DNA of 39,532 nt from Staphylococcus devriesei (GCF_002902625.1 NZ_PPRG01000036.1:1-39532), one strand, 5' to 3'. Positions 21,981 to 33,978 are shown, counted from the stretch's first letter. Notes: a model not told the origin generated them from the letters alone. Program-made: numbers and translations.

Positions 21981-23247
21981 ACTTTTTATTTCTCAAATTA
22001 TCGTATACCATTTTAAATTGTTGTTCACTTTTAGAAGTCGTTTTTGGTTCATAATATTTTTTATTTTTTATGTTATTAGGTAAGTACTGTTGCACTACAT
22101 GGCCATTTTCATAATCATGAGGATATTTGTAACCAATTGCTCTTCCTAATTCTTTCGCCCCAGCATAATGACCGTCTCTTAAGTGATCCGGAATTTGTCC
22201 AACTTTTCCCTTACGAATATCGCTAAGTGCAGCGTCAATTGCTTTAATAGCTGAATTAGATTTTGGAGATAAACAAAGCTCAATTACAGCTTGGCTTAGT
22301 GGAATACGTGCTTCAGGAAATCCTAAGCGTTCTGCAGATTGAATGGCCGCTAAAGTTCTTTGGCCAGCGCTAGGGGAAGCTAATCCTATATCCTCATAAC
22401 TTATAACTAATAAACGCCTTACAATTGTTGGTAAATCTCCGGCTTCAATCAGACGAGCTAAATAGTGTAACGCAGCGTTTACATCACTACCTCGAATTGA
22501 CTTTTGAAAAGCACTCATCACATCATAATGCATATCTCCGTCTTTATCACTAACAAAAGCGCCTTTTTGAAGACAATCTTTTGCATCTTCTATTGTCACG
22601 TGTCTTGTATTATTAATAACTTCAGCACTTAAAACAGCTAATTCTAAAGCATTTAATGCGCTACGAACATCACCATTACTTTGTGTAGAGAAATATGCTA
22701 ATGCTTCTTCATCTACTTTTGGATGATAAGTTTTTAAGCCACGCTGCTCATCTTCTAATGCTCTGTTTAATGCGAGAAGTACGTCGTTATCATTTAAAGA
22801 ATAAAGTTCAAAAATTTGGGCTCTAGATCGAATAGCTGGATTGATTGCGTGATATGGATTCGAAGTAGTTGCGCCAATCAAAACAATTTTACCGTTTTCT
22901 AAATGAGGTAATAGAAAATCTTGTTTAGCTTTATCTAATCTATGAATTTCATCTAACAATAAAATGATTTGACCAGACATTTTAGCTTCTTCGACTACCA
23001 TTTGCATATCTTTTTTAGTATTTGTTACTGCGTTTAATTGTCTAAATTTATATTCAGTACTACCTGATATAGCTTTTGCTATACTTGTTTTACCAATTCC
23101 AGGAGGACCAAAAAAAATCATTGAAGATAATTTCTTAGTTTCAACCATTCGTCTAATAATACCTTTAGGACCTACCAAATGTTGTTGTGATATAATTTCA
23201 TCTATATTTGTAGGTCGCATTCTAGAAGCCAAAGGTTCAGTTGTCAC
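21979..23247 (-). CDS. rarA: Replication-associated recombination protein A (AAA+ ATPase)
   Basis: RarA (MgsA) acts at stalled replication forks. The product (422 aa with my start) has Walker A GPPGIGKTS, Walker B with LLLDEIHRLDK, and the C-terminal tetramerisation region with DHLRDGHYAGAKELG. It begins TTEPLASRMRP. The frame opens three codons earlier at 23256, but that GTG is within two bases of the AAAGG Shine-Dalgarno. The GTG at 23247 has about ten bases of spacing and gives the N-terminus usual in staphylococci. It is transcribed away from cymR with 85 bases between the two starts. Confidence 0.95.
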   Translation of the reverse strand: MTTEPLASRMRPTNIDEIISQQHLVGPKGIIRRMVETKKLSSMIFFGPPGIGKTSIAKAISGSTEYKFRQLNAVTNTKKDMQMVVEEAKMSGQIILLLDEIHRLDKAKQDFLLPHLENGKIVLIGATTSNPYHAINPAIRSRAQIFELYSLNDNDVLLALNRALEDEQRGLKTYHPKVDEEALAYFSTQSNGDVRSALNALELAVLSAEVINNTRHVTIEDAKDCLQKGAFVSDKDGDMHYDVMSAFQKSIRGSDVNAALHYLARLIEAGDLPTIVRRLLVISYEDIGLASPSAGQRTLAAIQSAERLGFPEARIPLSQAVIELCLSPKSNSAIKAIDAALSDIRKGKVGQIPDHLRDGHYAGAKELGRAIGYKYPHDYENGHVVQQYLPNNIKNKKYYEPKTTSKSEQQFKMVYDNLRNKK

Positions 23248-23265
23248 GTTATTCACACCTTTCTA

Positions 23266-23295
23266 TTACTATCTTAACTGAAAAAATGATAGAAT
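23266..23295 (+). promoter_or_regulatory. Possible cymR promoter
   Basis: TTACTA (23266-23271) lies 18 bases before an extended -10, TGA-TAGAAT (23287-23295). The match is moderate. Confidence 0.4.
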
Positions 23296-23332
23296 GGGAA
23301 TATATATTATTCGAATTAAGTGAGGTTATGTT

Positions 23333-23755
23333 ATGAAAATATCAACGAAAGGGAGATATGGGTTAACTTTAATGATTTCCCTAGCTAAAAGGGAAGGACA
23401 AGGGTGTGTCTCATTAAAGTCAATCGCTGAGGAAAATAAGTTAAGTGACTTATACCTCGAACAATTAGTTGGCCCTTTAAGAAATGCAGGTTTAATTCGA
23501 AGTGTTCGTGGTGCTAAAGGTGGCTACCAACTTAGAGTACCCGCTGATGAAATTACTGCTGGTGATATAATTCGCTTATTAGAGGGTCCTATTACAATTG
23601 TCGAAAGTATTGAATCAGAACCACCGGCTCAAAAGCAACTTTGGTTACGTATGAGAGACGCGGTTAGAGAAGTTTTAGATAATACAACATTAAAATATTT
23701 AGCTGAATATGTAGAAACTGATAACCAATTAGATGGATACATGTTCTATATTTAA
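23333..23755 (+). CDS. cymR: Rrf2-family regulator of cysteine metabolism CymR
   Basis: CymR represses sulfur-uptake and cysteine-synthesis genes, working with the cysteine synthase CysK in Bacillus and Staphylococcus. The 140-aa product has an Rrf2 winged helix (MKISTKGRYGLTLM...YLEQLVGPLRNAGLIRSVRGAKGGY). It lacks the three clustered cysteines that hold an iron-sulfur cluster in IscR and NsrR. Its single cysteine is Cys25, which matches the residue reported as redox-sensing in S. aureus CymR. It is divergent from rarA and, 1.6 kb downstream, is followed by a cysteine desulfurase gene, consistent with sulfur control. Confidence 0.93.
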   Translation: MKISTKGRYGLTLMISLAKREGQGCVSLKSIAEENKLSDLYLEQLVGPLRNAGLIRSVRGAKGGYQLRVPADEITAGDIIRLLEGPITIVESIESEPPAQKQLWLRMRDAVREVLDNTTLKYLAEYVETDNQLDGYMFYI

Positions 23756-23815
23756 ACTTTTTTAATTAAATATGTTTATTCATTTTTGTTAGTGGTATTT
23801 AATTAATACATCACA

Positions 23816-23846
23816 ACGATACAATATGTAGATTATTTCGTATCGT
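23816..23846. repeat. Inverted repeat upstream of the 48-aa ORF promoter
   Basis: ACGATAC (23816-23822) and GTATCGT (23840-23846) are perfect inverted arms 17 bases apart. They end four bases before the -35 box at 23851. There is no T-run, so a terminator for cymR is unlikely. An operator or leader element is possible. Confidence 0.6.
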
Positions 23847-23850
23847 ATAT

Positions 23851-23879
23851 TTGTCAATACTTATTCAATATATTATAAG
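23851..23879 (+). promoter_or_regulatory. Sigma-A promoter for the 48-aa ORF
   Basis: TTGTCA (23851-23856) and TATAAG (23874-23879) lie exactly 17 bases apart, ahead of an AAAGGAGAA Shine-Dalgarno (23890-23898). Confidence 0.65.
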
Positions 23880-23905
23880 CTTAAATTTGAAAGGAGAATT
23901 TCATT

Positions 23906-24052
23906 ATGGGATTCATGGATAAAGCTAAAGATGCAGCAGAAAAATTCAAAAATAGCGATAATGAGCAAGTAGACAAAGCTAAAGATAAAATTAATGAATA
24001 CACTGGCGGTAACGACAGTGATAACAAAGATGATAAAAAAGACGATAAATAA
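23906..24052 (+). CDS. Small MT0933-like (antitoxin-family) protein, 48 aa
   Basis: This short gene has every expected signal: a promoter, AAAGGAGAA eight bases before the ATG, and a strong terminator 14 bases after the stop. The protein begins MGFMDKAKDAAEKFKNSD and is a charged, lysine- and aspartate-rich sequence. It has two KAKD repeats that could form an amphipathic helix, then INEYTGG and a disordered acidic-basic tail. The MGF(M/L)DKAKD start and the (I)xEYTGG motif resemble the MT0933-like family, named as antitoxins from a mycobacterial member. No toxin partner lies next to it, so an antitoxin role is doubtful. A stress-related role is only a guess. The 68-codon frame opposite is a shadow. 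Confidence 0.75.
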   Translation: MGFMDKAKDAAEKFKNSDNEQVDKAKDKINEYTGGNDSDNKDDKKDDK

Positions 24053-24065
24053 TTAATATTTTTTA

Positions 24066-24097
24066 AGAGTGATGAGATTCTCATCACTCTTTTTTTA
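24066..24097 (+). terminator. Terminator after the 48-aa ORF
   Basis: AGAGTGATGAG pairs with CTCATCACTCT around a 3-base loop, followed by TTTTTTTA. The symmetrical A-rich upstream side (ATTTTTTAAG) could also serve the convergent monooxygenase gene. Confidence 0.9.
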
Positions 24098-24134
24098 TGA
24101 TAGAAATGAAATTAATTTCGAAACTTCTTATATC

Positions 24135-25139
24135 CTAATTATTAATACGTTGAATAACATTTTTTAATCGTTTGAAAGAATCGACTTGTTGAGCTTTATC
24201 ATAAATATAGCTAATCCCCATTAATTCATCAATTTCTCCATATTCTTCAATGAAGTTTTCTATCTTTTGTTTTACTGTTTCTTCAGAACCAATTAAAGAA
24301 TTACGCTCTCTTTGTTTTGCCATTTCATATTCTCGTGGAGTTAATAGGTTTTCAAGATTATCAGTAGGTGGCTGCACGGGCTGCATTTTGCCGCGTGTAA
24401 TACTTGTAAATACTTGAGCAAGGGTGCTTGCTAAACGTTCAGCCTCCTTATCTGTTTCAGCTACAATCGTATTTAAGCATACAATCATATAAGGTTGATC
24501 TAGTACATCTGAAGGTTCAAATAATTCTTTATATATTTGAATAGCTTCCTTCATTTGTTGAGGCGCAAAGTGTCCAGCAAAGACATAAGGTAAACCTTTA
24601 CGTGCAGCTAAATGAGCAGAATCTGTTGAAGATCCTAATATATATAAAGGGACATTCTTGTTTACTGCAGGATAAGCGCGTACATATGCTTGTTTATTTT
24701 CTGGTCCAAAGTAAGTTTGCAATTGCTCAACTTCTTCAGGAAACTCATAAACGCCGTTATGCTGATCACGTCTCAACGCACTAGCTGTCATCATATCAGT
24801 TCCGGGTGCTCTACCTAATCCTAGATTAACTCTATTTGGGAAAAGAGTTTCCATTGTGCCAAATTGCTCAGCAACAACTAGTGGTGCATGGTTAGGTAAC
24901 ATAATCCCCCCGGAACCTACTTTTATTTTCTGAGTATGTTCTAACGTATGTTGGATAAGTAGGGCAGTTGCTGAACTCACTAGATTTGGTGCATTATGAT
25001 GCTCTGCTATCCAATAACGTTCATATTCTAATTCATCTAATTGTTGTGCAAGTTCTACCATATCATCAATTGCATCTTTATCATTTTGGCCTTCCCTAAT
25101 AGGAACTAAATTTAGAGCTGATAATTTTATATTCGACAT
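24135..25139 (-). CDS. LLM-class flavin-dependent monooxygenase
   Basis: The 334-aa protein is a bacterial-luciferase-like (FMN/FAD) oxidoreductase. Evidence is the N-terminal strand LSALNLVPIREG, WIAEHHNAPNL (a conserved loop near the flavin), GSGGIMLPNHAPLVVAEQF and GLGRAPGTD. It resembles the YwcH/YtmO-type subgroup, whose substrates are mostly unknown. The frame opens at 25181, but the Met at 25139 follows AAAGGAG and starts MSNIKLSAL, so I use it. It converges on the 48-aa gene and is divergent from yrvO. The nearby cymR and cysteine desulfurase suggest organosulfur metabolism, but nothing in the sequence proves it. Confidence 0.85.
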   Translation of the reverse strand: MSNIKLSALNLVPIREGQNDKDAIDDMVELAQQLDELEYERYWIAEHHNAPNLVSSATALLIQHTLEHTQKIKVGSGGIMLPNHAPLVVAEQFGTMETLFPNRVNLGLGRAPGTDMMTASALRRDQHNGVYEFPEEVEQLQTYFGPENKQAYVRAYPAVNKNVPLYILGSSTDSAHLAARKGLPYVFAGHFAPQQMKEAIQIYKELFEPSDVLDQPYMIVCLNTIVAETDKEAERLASTLAQVFTSITRGKMQPVQPPTDNLENLLTPREYEMAKQRERNSLIGSEETVKQKIENFIEEYGEIDELMGISYIYDKAQQVDSFKRLKNVIQRINN

Positions 25140-25349
25140 TTTCAACCTCTCCTTTATTATTACTAATGCCCAGTGTAACAAGATATAAAATTAACAGTTA
25201 TTAAACTGCTCAAACGGGATTTTGTTATTATTTTCAAAAAAGTGAATATGTAAAAAATGTTAATTAAGATGAGGTGTAAGTGTTAGAATATAAGATGAGT
25301 ATGAAGTAATTAATTTATAAACACTAATGTAGAAAATTTGTTAGTCAGG

Positions 25350-25358
25350 TGCTATTAT
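25350..25358 (+). promoter_or_regulatory. Possible extended -10 promoter for yrvO
   Basis: TGC-TATTAT fits an extended -10, 38 bases before the yrvO start. No good -35 is visible. The 256-base gap between the divergent genes otherwise has only a small hairpin (CAGTT/AACTG, about 25194-25207). Confidence 0.35.
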
Positions 25359-25395
25359 AGGAACATTGATAAAAATATGAGGAGTGTACTAAAGA

Positions 25396-27650
<2,255 letters not shown>

Positions 27651-27710
27651 TTAGTGCATTGTGGGTGTGAAAAAAGTCTAAAAGATGACTTAACTTTAGT
27701 TTTGTCAAAA

Positions 27711-27814
27711 GTTGGCTGAAATGAAATGACAAAACTATACTTTTATCATTTTCAGTCAACTCTGTAAGGGTGGAACAACGAAATCTTTAATATTATATTA
27801 GATTTCAGGTCCAC
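27711..27814 (+). repeat. Intergenic repeat, copy C
   Basis: GTTGGCTGAAATGA (27711-27724) pairs with TCATTTTCAGTCAAC (27746-27760). A second palindrome follows: GTGGA, then GAAATCT (27780-27786), with AGATTTC (27800-27806), then TCCAC (27810-27814). Order and sequence match copy A and the reverse strand of copy B. Confidence 0.75.
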
Positions 27815-27824
27815 TCCTTTTTTT
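27766..27824 (+). terminator. Terminator after mnmA (within repeat)
   Basis: AAGGGTGGA pairs with TCCACTCCTT, with one bulge, around the GAAATCT/AGATTTC stem. It ends in TTTTTTT, so the second half of the repeat probably acts as a terminator. Confidence 0.8.
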
Positions 27825-27863
27825 ACTAATTATTAAGTCTATTAAGAAGGGAAGAATAGTAGA

Positions 27864-28535
27864 ATGACTGAACAAGAGACGATTTATCAATGGATTAAAG
27901 ATGGAGAACTTGAGAAAGCGCTTAAAGCTTTGTTTAATAATATTGAAAATGATCCAGAAACAATTGAAAACTATATTAATGCTGGTATCGTTTTAGCGGA
28001 TGCAGGGGAAATTGAAAAAGCTGAACGTTTTTTTCAACGCGCACTTACTATAGATGACAAAAATGGTGCAGTTTATTATAATTTAGCTAACTTATATTAT
28101 GATCAAGGTAGATATCGAGAAGCAATTAAACTTTACCAAAGTGCATCTAAATATGAGATGGATCAAGTAGATACTAATTATATGATTGGCATGTCATTTA
28201 ACCAACTAGATGCACCTAAAGAAGCGTTGCCTTTTTTAATGACGGCAGCTGAACGAGATCAATCAACAGATGCTGAAGTTCAATTTCAATATGGCTTAGT
28301 TCTCTGTCATTTAGAAATGTTTGAACAAGCTATTAAACAATTAAATGTTGTATTAGATATAGATTCTAAACATGTAGATGCTCTATATAATCTTGGTTTA
28401 GCTACATACATGCATTCAGAAGATATTGATTCAGCTATTGCTTATTTTGATAAGGCAATAGAAATAGATTCTGGTCATCTATTAAGTCAGCATGCTAAAG
28501 CAACATTTGAAGCATTAAAAAACGAGGAGTCTTAA
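27864..28535 (+). CDS. yrrB: Tetratricopeptide repeat protein (YrrB-like)
   Basis: The 223-aa protein is almost entirely TPR repeats. About five to six 34-residue units can be seen, with the usual small-residue and aromatic pattern (for example NAGIVLADAGEIEKAERFFQRAL, YYNLANLYYDQGRYREAIKLY, NLGLATYMHSEDIDSAIAYFDKAI). TPR solenoids bind other proteins; the partner is unknown. It is placed between mnmA and recD2, one base before the recD2 ATG, the same order as yrrB-yrrC in B. subtilis. I see no signal peptide or membrane segment. AAGGGAAG precedes the start. Confidence 0.88.
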   Translation: MTEQETIYQWIKDGELEKALKALFNNIENDPETIENYINAGIVLADAGEIEKAERFFQRALTIDDKNGAVYYNLANLYYDQGRYREAIKLYQSASKYEMDQVDTNYMIGMSFNQLDAPKEALPFLMTAAERDQSTDAEVQFQYGLVLCHLEMFEQAIKQLNVVLDIDSKHVDALYNLGLATYMHSEDIDSAIAYFDKAIEIDSGHLLSQHAKATFEALKNEES

Positions 28536-28536
28536 T

Positions 28537-30969
28537 ATGTCAAACCCTACACTTTTTGATTATTCAATGATTAAAGGAACAGTAGATACGATATTATTTC
28601 AGAATAATGATAACTTTTATACTGTTCTTAAAGTAGATACAATTGAAACAAATGAATCATTCGATAACTTGCCAACGGTGGTAGGGTTTTTTCCTAATAT
28701 AGTAGAGGGCGACGTATATACGTTTAAAGGACAACTCGTGGAACACCCACGTTACGGTAAACAACTTAAAGCAGATACGTTTGAAAAAGAATTACCACAA
28801 ACTAAAGACGCCATTGTGAGCTATTTATCAAGTGACCTTTTCAAAGGAATAGGTAAAAAAACGGCACAAAATATTGTTAATACAATCGGAGAAAATGCTA
28901 TAAACGATATATTAAATGATGCTTCAGTATTAGCGAATGTGCCTAGTTTATCTAAGAAAAAGCAGAAACAAATAGCTGAACAAGTGAGCGCCAATCAAGA
29001 ATCAGAAAAGATAATGATTAGATTGCATGATTTAGGATTTGGACCTAAACTTTCGATGGCAATTTATCAATTTTATCAATCTGAAACCTTACATGTTTTA
29101 GAAAAAAATCCTTATCAGCTTGTATATGATGTTAAGGGAATTGGTTTTCAAAAAGCTGATAATTTAGCTCGTAATAGCGGAGTGAAATTTAATGATACAG
29201 AGCGCTTAAAAGCTGGTCTATTATATACACTAGAAGAGGAATGTATCAAGCAAGGGCATACATACTTAACTTATAATCACATCATTGAAGTTACTAAAGA
29301 GATATTAAGTAATGAACAAGGTGAAGAAGTAATTGAAGCGCCCCAACTTGAAAGAGTAATACAATTATTATCAGAAGAGAATAAACTGATATCTGATAAT
29401 GATCGTGTCGCTATACCTAGTCTCTATTATTCAGAATTAAAAAGCGTTCAGAACTTATATCGTATCAAAACATTTAAAAATAAATTCAAACAAATTGAAC
29501 AATCTGATTTGCAAATCCATATTGGAAGTATTGAAGAGACTAATGGTGTATCTTATGCGCCTTCTCAAAAAGAAGCCTTACAAACTGCAATCAATTCTAA
29601 AATTATGCTATTAACTGGCGGTCCTGGTACAGGTAAAACAACTGTTATTAAAGGAATAGTGGAACTATATGCGGAAATACATGGCTTATCTTTAGATTAT
29701 TCTGATTATCAAGATGATGAATATCCTGTGGTCTTGGCTGCCCCAACAGGCCGCGCATCTAAACGATTACAAGAATCAACGGGTTTAGAGGCTATGACGA
29801 TTCATCGTCTAATAGGTTGGAATCAGGAAACACAACCCGATGATATTTTAGATAATGAAATTAAGGCTAAATTAATTATTATTGATGAGATGTCGATGGT
29901 GGATACATGGTTATTTCATCAATTCTTAAGTGCAGTACCTTTGGATGCTCAAATTATCCTTGTAGGAGATGAAGATCAACTGCCTTCTGTAGGACCAGGA
30001 CAGATTTTTAAAGATTTGATTGAATCTCAAGTATTACCTAGGGTTAATTTAACTGAAGTGTACCGTCAACAAGATGGCTCAAGTATTATCGACTTAGCGC
30101 ATCGGATGAAGCATGGTGAAACTATAGATATCACTCAACGTTATCATGATAGAAGCTTTATTAACTGTTCAGTAGATCAAATTCCCACCGTTGTTGAAAA
30201 GGTCGTCGCCAGTGCTGTAAATAAAGGTTACGATATGAGTGATATCCAAGTTTTAGCACCTATGTATAAAGGTAGTGCAGGTATTAAACGACTTAATCAA
30301 GTATTACAAAATATATTAAATCCCAAAGAAGATGATACTAGAGAAATTGAGTTTGGCGATATAAGATTTCGCAAGGGCGATAAAGTACTACAATTAGTTA
30401 ATAGACCTAATGACAATATATTTAATGGAGATATTGGTATTATAGTTGGTATCTTTTGGGCAAAGGAAAACGCACTCAATAAGGATGTAGTTATCGTAGA
30501 CTTTGAAGGCAATGAAATTACTTTTACACGTCAAGATTTATTGGAATTAACTCATGCCTATTGTACATCTATCCATAAGTCTCAAGGGTCAGAATTTCCT
30601 ATAGTCATTATGCCTATTGTTAAACAATATTTCCGTATGCTTCAACGACCTATCCTTTATACAGGGCTTACACGAGCTAAACAATCATTAGTTTTATTAG
30701 GAGATCCAAGAGCATTTGACATAGGACTGAATACACAAGGTCAAGAACGTCATACACAATTACGTGAGTTCATACTGGCATACTTTAAAAACGAGTCAAA
30801 TCAAGAACAATCATCTACTGACCAAAGGACTAATATCTCTAATGAATTAGCAAACGACGAAGACGCTCATAACAGAGATAATATAGTTTTGAGTGAAACT
30901 ACTATTTATCGAATCGATCCAATGATAAATATGGGAGACGTGTCCCCATATGATTTCGTTGAACGTTGA
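28537..30969 (+). CDS. recD2: ATP-dependent DNA helicase RecD2
   Basis: RecD2 is a 5'-3' superfamily-1 helicase of bacteria that lack RecBCD and helps replication-fork progress and repair. The 810-aa product has the long N-terminal part typical of RecD2, with helix-hairpin-helix motifs (FKGIGKKTA at 102-110, and VKGIGFQKA near 199-207). The helicase core follows: Walker A GGPGTGKTT (361-369), Walker B IIIDEMSMVD, and the late motif AYCTSIHKSQGSEFP. The ATG lies one base after yrrB. Its stop codon lies inside the -35 box of the alaS promoter. Confidence 0.95.
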   Translation: MSNPTLFDYSMIKGTVDTILFQNNDNFYTVLKVDTIETNESFDNLPTVVGFFPNIVEGDVYTFKGQLVEHPRYGKQLKADTFEKELPQTKDAIVSYLSSDLFKGIGKKTAQNIVNTIGENAINDILNDASVLANVPSLSKKKQKQIAEQVSANQESEKIMIRLHDLGFGPKLSMAIYQFYQSETLHVLEKNPYQLVYDVKGIGFQKADNLARNSGVKFNDTERLKAGLLYTLEEECIKQGHTYLTYNHIIEVTKEILSNEQGEEVIEAPQLERVIQLLSEENKLISDNDRVAIPSLYYSELKSVQNLYRIKTFKNKFKQIEQSDLQIHIGSIEETNGVSYAPSQKEALQTAINSKIMLLTGGPGTGKTTVIKGIVELYAEIHGLSLDYSDYQDDEYPVVLAAPTGRASKRLQESTGLEAMTIHRLIGWNQETQPDDILDNEIKAKLIIIDEMSMVDTWLFHQFLSAVPLDAQIILVGDEDQLPSVGPGQIFKDLIESQVLPRVNLTEVYRQQDGSSIIDLAHRMKHGETIDITQRYHDRSFINCSVDQIPTVVEKVVASAVNKGYDMSDIQVLAPMYKGSAGIKRLNQVLQNILNPKEDDTREIEFGDIRFRKGDKVLQLVNRPNDNIFNGDIGIIVGIFWAKENALNKDVVIVDFEGNEITFTRQDLLELTHAYCTSIHKSQGSEFPIVIMPIVKQYFRMLQRPILYTGLTRAKQSLVLLGDPRAFDIGLNTQGQERHTQLREFILAYFKNESNQEQSSTDQRTNISNELANDEDAHNRDNIVLSETTIYRIDPMINMGDVSPYDFVER

Positions 30970-30994
30970 CATTTAGGAAGAAAATACTTAAAAT
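30966..30994 (+). promoter_or_regulatory. Sigma-A promoter for alaS
   Basis: A perfect -35 TTGACA (30966-30971) lies 17 bases before TAAAAT (30989-30994), with expected start near 31001. The -35 contains the recD2 stop TGA. Confidence 0.8.
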
Positions 30995-31000
30995 AAATTT

Positions 31001-31242
31001 AAATTCGCATGAAGACGAGTAGACGATACTTACCATTTTAGAGATGTACTGGTTGGTGTGAAGTACAATGTAAATCGTTGAACGCTACTTTATGTTATTT
31101 GAATATAGTAATTAAGTGATAAGAGGATGACATTTAAATTTGATGCTTGATAACAAGATTTTTAAATGTAACATAAACTCTTATAACTAGGGTGGTACCG
31201 CGAGAACGTTCGTCCCTTTATAGGATGAACGTTCTTTATTTT
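31001..31242 (+). promoter_or_regulatory. T-box riboswitch (alanine) controlling alaS
   Basis: The leader has an AGTA element in GACGAGTAGACG, a distal arm with AGAGATGTACTGGTTGGTG, and GAAC-GCT-A with a GCU (Ala) specifier at 31084-31086. The T-box proper is TAGGGTGGTACCGCG (31188-31202). The terminator pairs GAACGTTCGTCC (31204-31215) with GGATGAACGTTC (31223-31234), followed by a T-rich run. The specifier agrees with the downstream alanyl-tRNA synthetase, so uncharged tRNA-Ala should raise alaS expression. Confidence 0.93.
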
Positions 31243-31281
31243 GTTTAAGGTTAAATAATAACGACTTAGGAGTGAATGAAA

Positions 31282-33912
31282 ATGAAAAATCTAAAAGCAA
31301 GCGAAATTCGTCAAAAATATATTGATTTTTTTGTAGAAAAAGGGCATATGATTGAACCGTCAGCGCCACTCGTACCTATTGATGATGATTCATTACTATG
31401 GATTAATTCAGGAGTTGCTACATTAAAAAAATATTTTGATGGTCGTGAAACACCTAGAAAACCAAGAATAGTAAACTCACAAAAAGCAATAAGAACTAAT
31501 GATATTGAGAACGTTGGATTTACTGCACGACATCATACATTTTTTGAAATGTTAGGAAATTTCTCAATCGGAGATTACTTCAAGAAAGAAGCTATTCATT
31601 TTGCGTGGGAATTCTTAACAAGCGATAAATGGATGGGAATGGAACCTGAAAAATTATACGTTACAATCCATCCTGAAGATACTGAGGCCTATCGTATATG
31701 GAACGAAGAAATTGGTTTAGAAGAAAGTCGTATTATTAGAATCGAAGGTAACTTTTGGGATATTGGCGAAGGACCTTCTGGACCAAATACAGAAATATTC
31801 TATGATCGTGGTACAGAATACGGCCAAGAAGATCCAGCAGAAGAAATGTATCCAGGCGGAGAAAACGAAAGGTACTTGGAAGTATGGAATTTAGTATTTA
31901 GCGAATTTAACCATAATAAAGATAATACGTATACACCACTTCCAAATAAAAATATTGATACCGGTATGGGCTTAGAGCGCATGGCATCAATTGCGCAAAA
32001 TGTCCGCACTAATTATGAAACAGACTTATTTATGCCAATTATTCATGAAGTTGAAAATGTTTCAGGCAAAACTTATCTAAAAGTTGACGAGCATGACGTA
32101 GCATTCAAAGTTATTGCAGACCATATTAGAACAATTGCATTCGCTATAGCAGATGGAGCTTTACCTGCAAATGAAGGACGTGGATATGTACTCCGTAGAT
32201 TATTACGTCGAGCTGTGAGATTTAGTCAAACACTCGATATCAACGAACCATTTATGTATAAATTAGTTGATATTGTAGCAGACATTATGGAACCTTATTA
32301 TCCAAATGTTAAAGAAAAAGCCGATTTTATTAAACGTGTAATTAAATCTGAAGAAGAACGTTTCCATGAAACTCTTCAAGAAGGTTTAACTATTTTAAAT
32401 AATTTAATAGCTAAAGCTAAAGAAAGTAATTATGAAATTAATGGTTCAGATGCATTTAAATTATACGACACATATGGTTTCCCAATTGAATTAACTGAAG
32501 AACTCGCTAGTCAAGAAGACATCACTGTTGACATGGCTGTATTTGAATCAGAAATGCAACAACAACGTAATAGAGCAAGAGAGGCACGTCAAAGTTCTCA
32601 ATCTATGCAAATTCAAAGCGAAGTGCTTAAAAATATTAATACAGAAAGCACGTTTGTAGGATACGAAACAACTGATTATCAAACAACATTAACCGATTTG
32701 ATTTATAACGGTGAGGCTGTTGATTCAATTGATGCTGGAGAGACAGTTTACTTTATTCTTAAAGAGACACCTTTTTATGCAATGAGTGGGGGGCAAGTTG
32801 CGGATAAAGGTATTGTTGGCAATGAAAATTTTAAAATTGAAGTTCAAGAAGTAACTAAAGCACCTAATGGACAAAACTTACATCAAGGTGTTGTTCAATT
32901 TGGACAAGTGAAAGTGAATAGTGAAGTAGATGCTAGCGTCAACAGAGATGAGCGTAAAGATATTCAAAAAAATCACAGTGCTACCCATTTATTACATGCT
33001 GCACTAAAAGAAGTTCTTGGGGAACATGTTAATCAAGCAGGGTCATTAGTTGAAAGTGAACGTCTACGATTTGACTTTTCTCATTTTGGACCAATGACTC
33101 AAGAAGAGGTAAATCAAGTAGAACGACGTGTTAATGAAGAAATTTGGAGAGGCATTTCTGTGCACATCCAAGAAATGCCAATCGATGAAGCTAAGCAACT
33201 TGGTGCTATGGCATTATTCGGTGAAAAATATGGCGATATTGTACGCGTAGTCAATATGGCACCATTTTCAATAGAACTATGTGGTGGTATCCATGTCGAT
33301 AACACTGCTGAAATTGGTCTCTTTAAAATCGTTAGCGAGTCAGGCACCGGTGCAGGGGTAAGACGTATCGAAGCGTTAACTGGTAAATCTGCATTTTTAT
33401 ATCTTGAAGATATTCAAACTAAATTTAATTCAATTAAAGAACAAGTTAAAGTAAAAACAGATAATCAAGTGTTTGATAAAGTAGTTCAACTTCAAGAAGA
33501 CGAGAAAGCACTCAACAAACAATTAGAACAACGTAACAAAGAAATTACTTCACTTAAAATGGGAAATATTGAAGAACAAATTGAAGTTATCAATAACTTT
33601 AAAGTACTTGCTACAGAAGTAGAAGTATCTAACCCTAAAGAAATTAGACAAGTAATGGATGATTTTAAATCTAAACAACAAGATGCTATTATTATCTTAG
33701 CTAGTGATGTCGGTGGTAAAGTATCACTTATTGCATCAGTGCCTAAAACGCTAACTGAGCACCTTAAAGCTGGAGATATAATTAAAAATATGGCACCAAT
33801 TGTAGGTGGTAAAGGTGGTGGTCGCCCTGATATGGCTCAGGGTGGTGGAACTAAACCTGAAAATATCTCAGAATCATTACGCTTTATTAAAGATTATATT
33901 AAAAAACTATAA
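31282..33912 (+). CDS. alaS: Alanyl-tRNA synthetase
   Basis: AlaRS charges tRNA-Ala and edits mischarged Ser and Gly. The 876-aa product has the class II catalytic domain ([19 protein letters not shown] near the N-terminus), and editing-domain zinc motifs [11 protein letters not shown] and CGGIHV. The C-terminal C-Ala part includes [15 protein letters not shown]. An ATG at 31276 is only three bases from the AGGAG. The ATG at 31282 has nine-base spacing and gives the usual length, so it is preferred. It has its own promoter and T-box. No T-run terminator separates it from yrzL. Confidence 0.97.
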   Translation: MKNLKASEIRQKYIDFFVEKGHMIEPSAPLVPIDDDSLLWINSGVATLKKYFDGRETPRKPRIVNSQKAIRTNDIENVGFTARHHTFFEMLGNFSIGDYFKKEAIHFAWEFLTSDKWMGMEPEKLYVTIHPEDTEAYRIWNEEIGLEESRIIRIEGNFWDIGEGPSGPNTEIFYDRGTEYGQEDPAEEMYPGGENERYLEVWNLVFSEFNHNKDNTYTPLPNKNIDTGMGLERMASIAQNVRTNYETDLFMPIIHEVENVSGKTYLKVDEHDVAFKVIADHIRTIAFAIADGALPANEGRGYVLRRLLRRAVRFSQTLDINEPFMYKLVDIVADIMEPYYPNVKEKADFIKRVIKSEEERFHETLQEGLTILNNLIAKAKESNYEINGSDAFKLYDTYGFPIELTEELASQEDITVDMAVFESEMQQQRNRAREARQSSQSMQIQSEVLKNINTESTFVGYETTDYQTTLTDLIYNGEAVDSIDAGETVYFILKETPFYAMSGGQVADKGIVGNENFKIEVQEVTKAPNGQNLHQGVVQFGQVKVNSEVDASVNRDERKDIQKNHSATHLLHAALKEVLGEHVNQAGSLVESERLRFDFSHFGPMTQEEVNQVERRVNEEIWRGISVHIQEMPIDEAKQLGAMALFGEKYGDIVRVVNMAPFSIELCGGIHVDNTAEIGLFKIVSESGTGAGVRRIEALTGKSAFLYLEDIQTKFNSIKEQVKVKTDNQVFDKVVQLQEDEKALNKQLEQRNKEITSLKMGNIEEQIEVINNFKVLATEVEVSNPKEIRQVMDDFKSKQQDAIIILASDVGGKVSLIASVPKTLTEHLKAGDIIKNMAPIVGGKGGGRPDMAQGGGTKPENISESLRFIKDYIKKL

Positions 33913-33978
33913 CTTTATAATCAACTAGTGTAAAATCAGTATATGTAAGATAATTCGTTTTAGAGGAGTGTCGCAGCT

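Noticed and set aside
23906..24052. Toxin-antitoxin locus
   Set aside because: Only the antitoxin-like family resemblance is present; no adjacent small toxin gene is found, so I do not call a system.
23881..24087. 68-codon reverse-strand frame
   Set aside because: It is the shadow of the well-signalled 48-aa plus-strand gene and covers its terminator.
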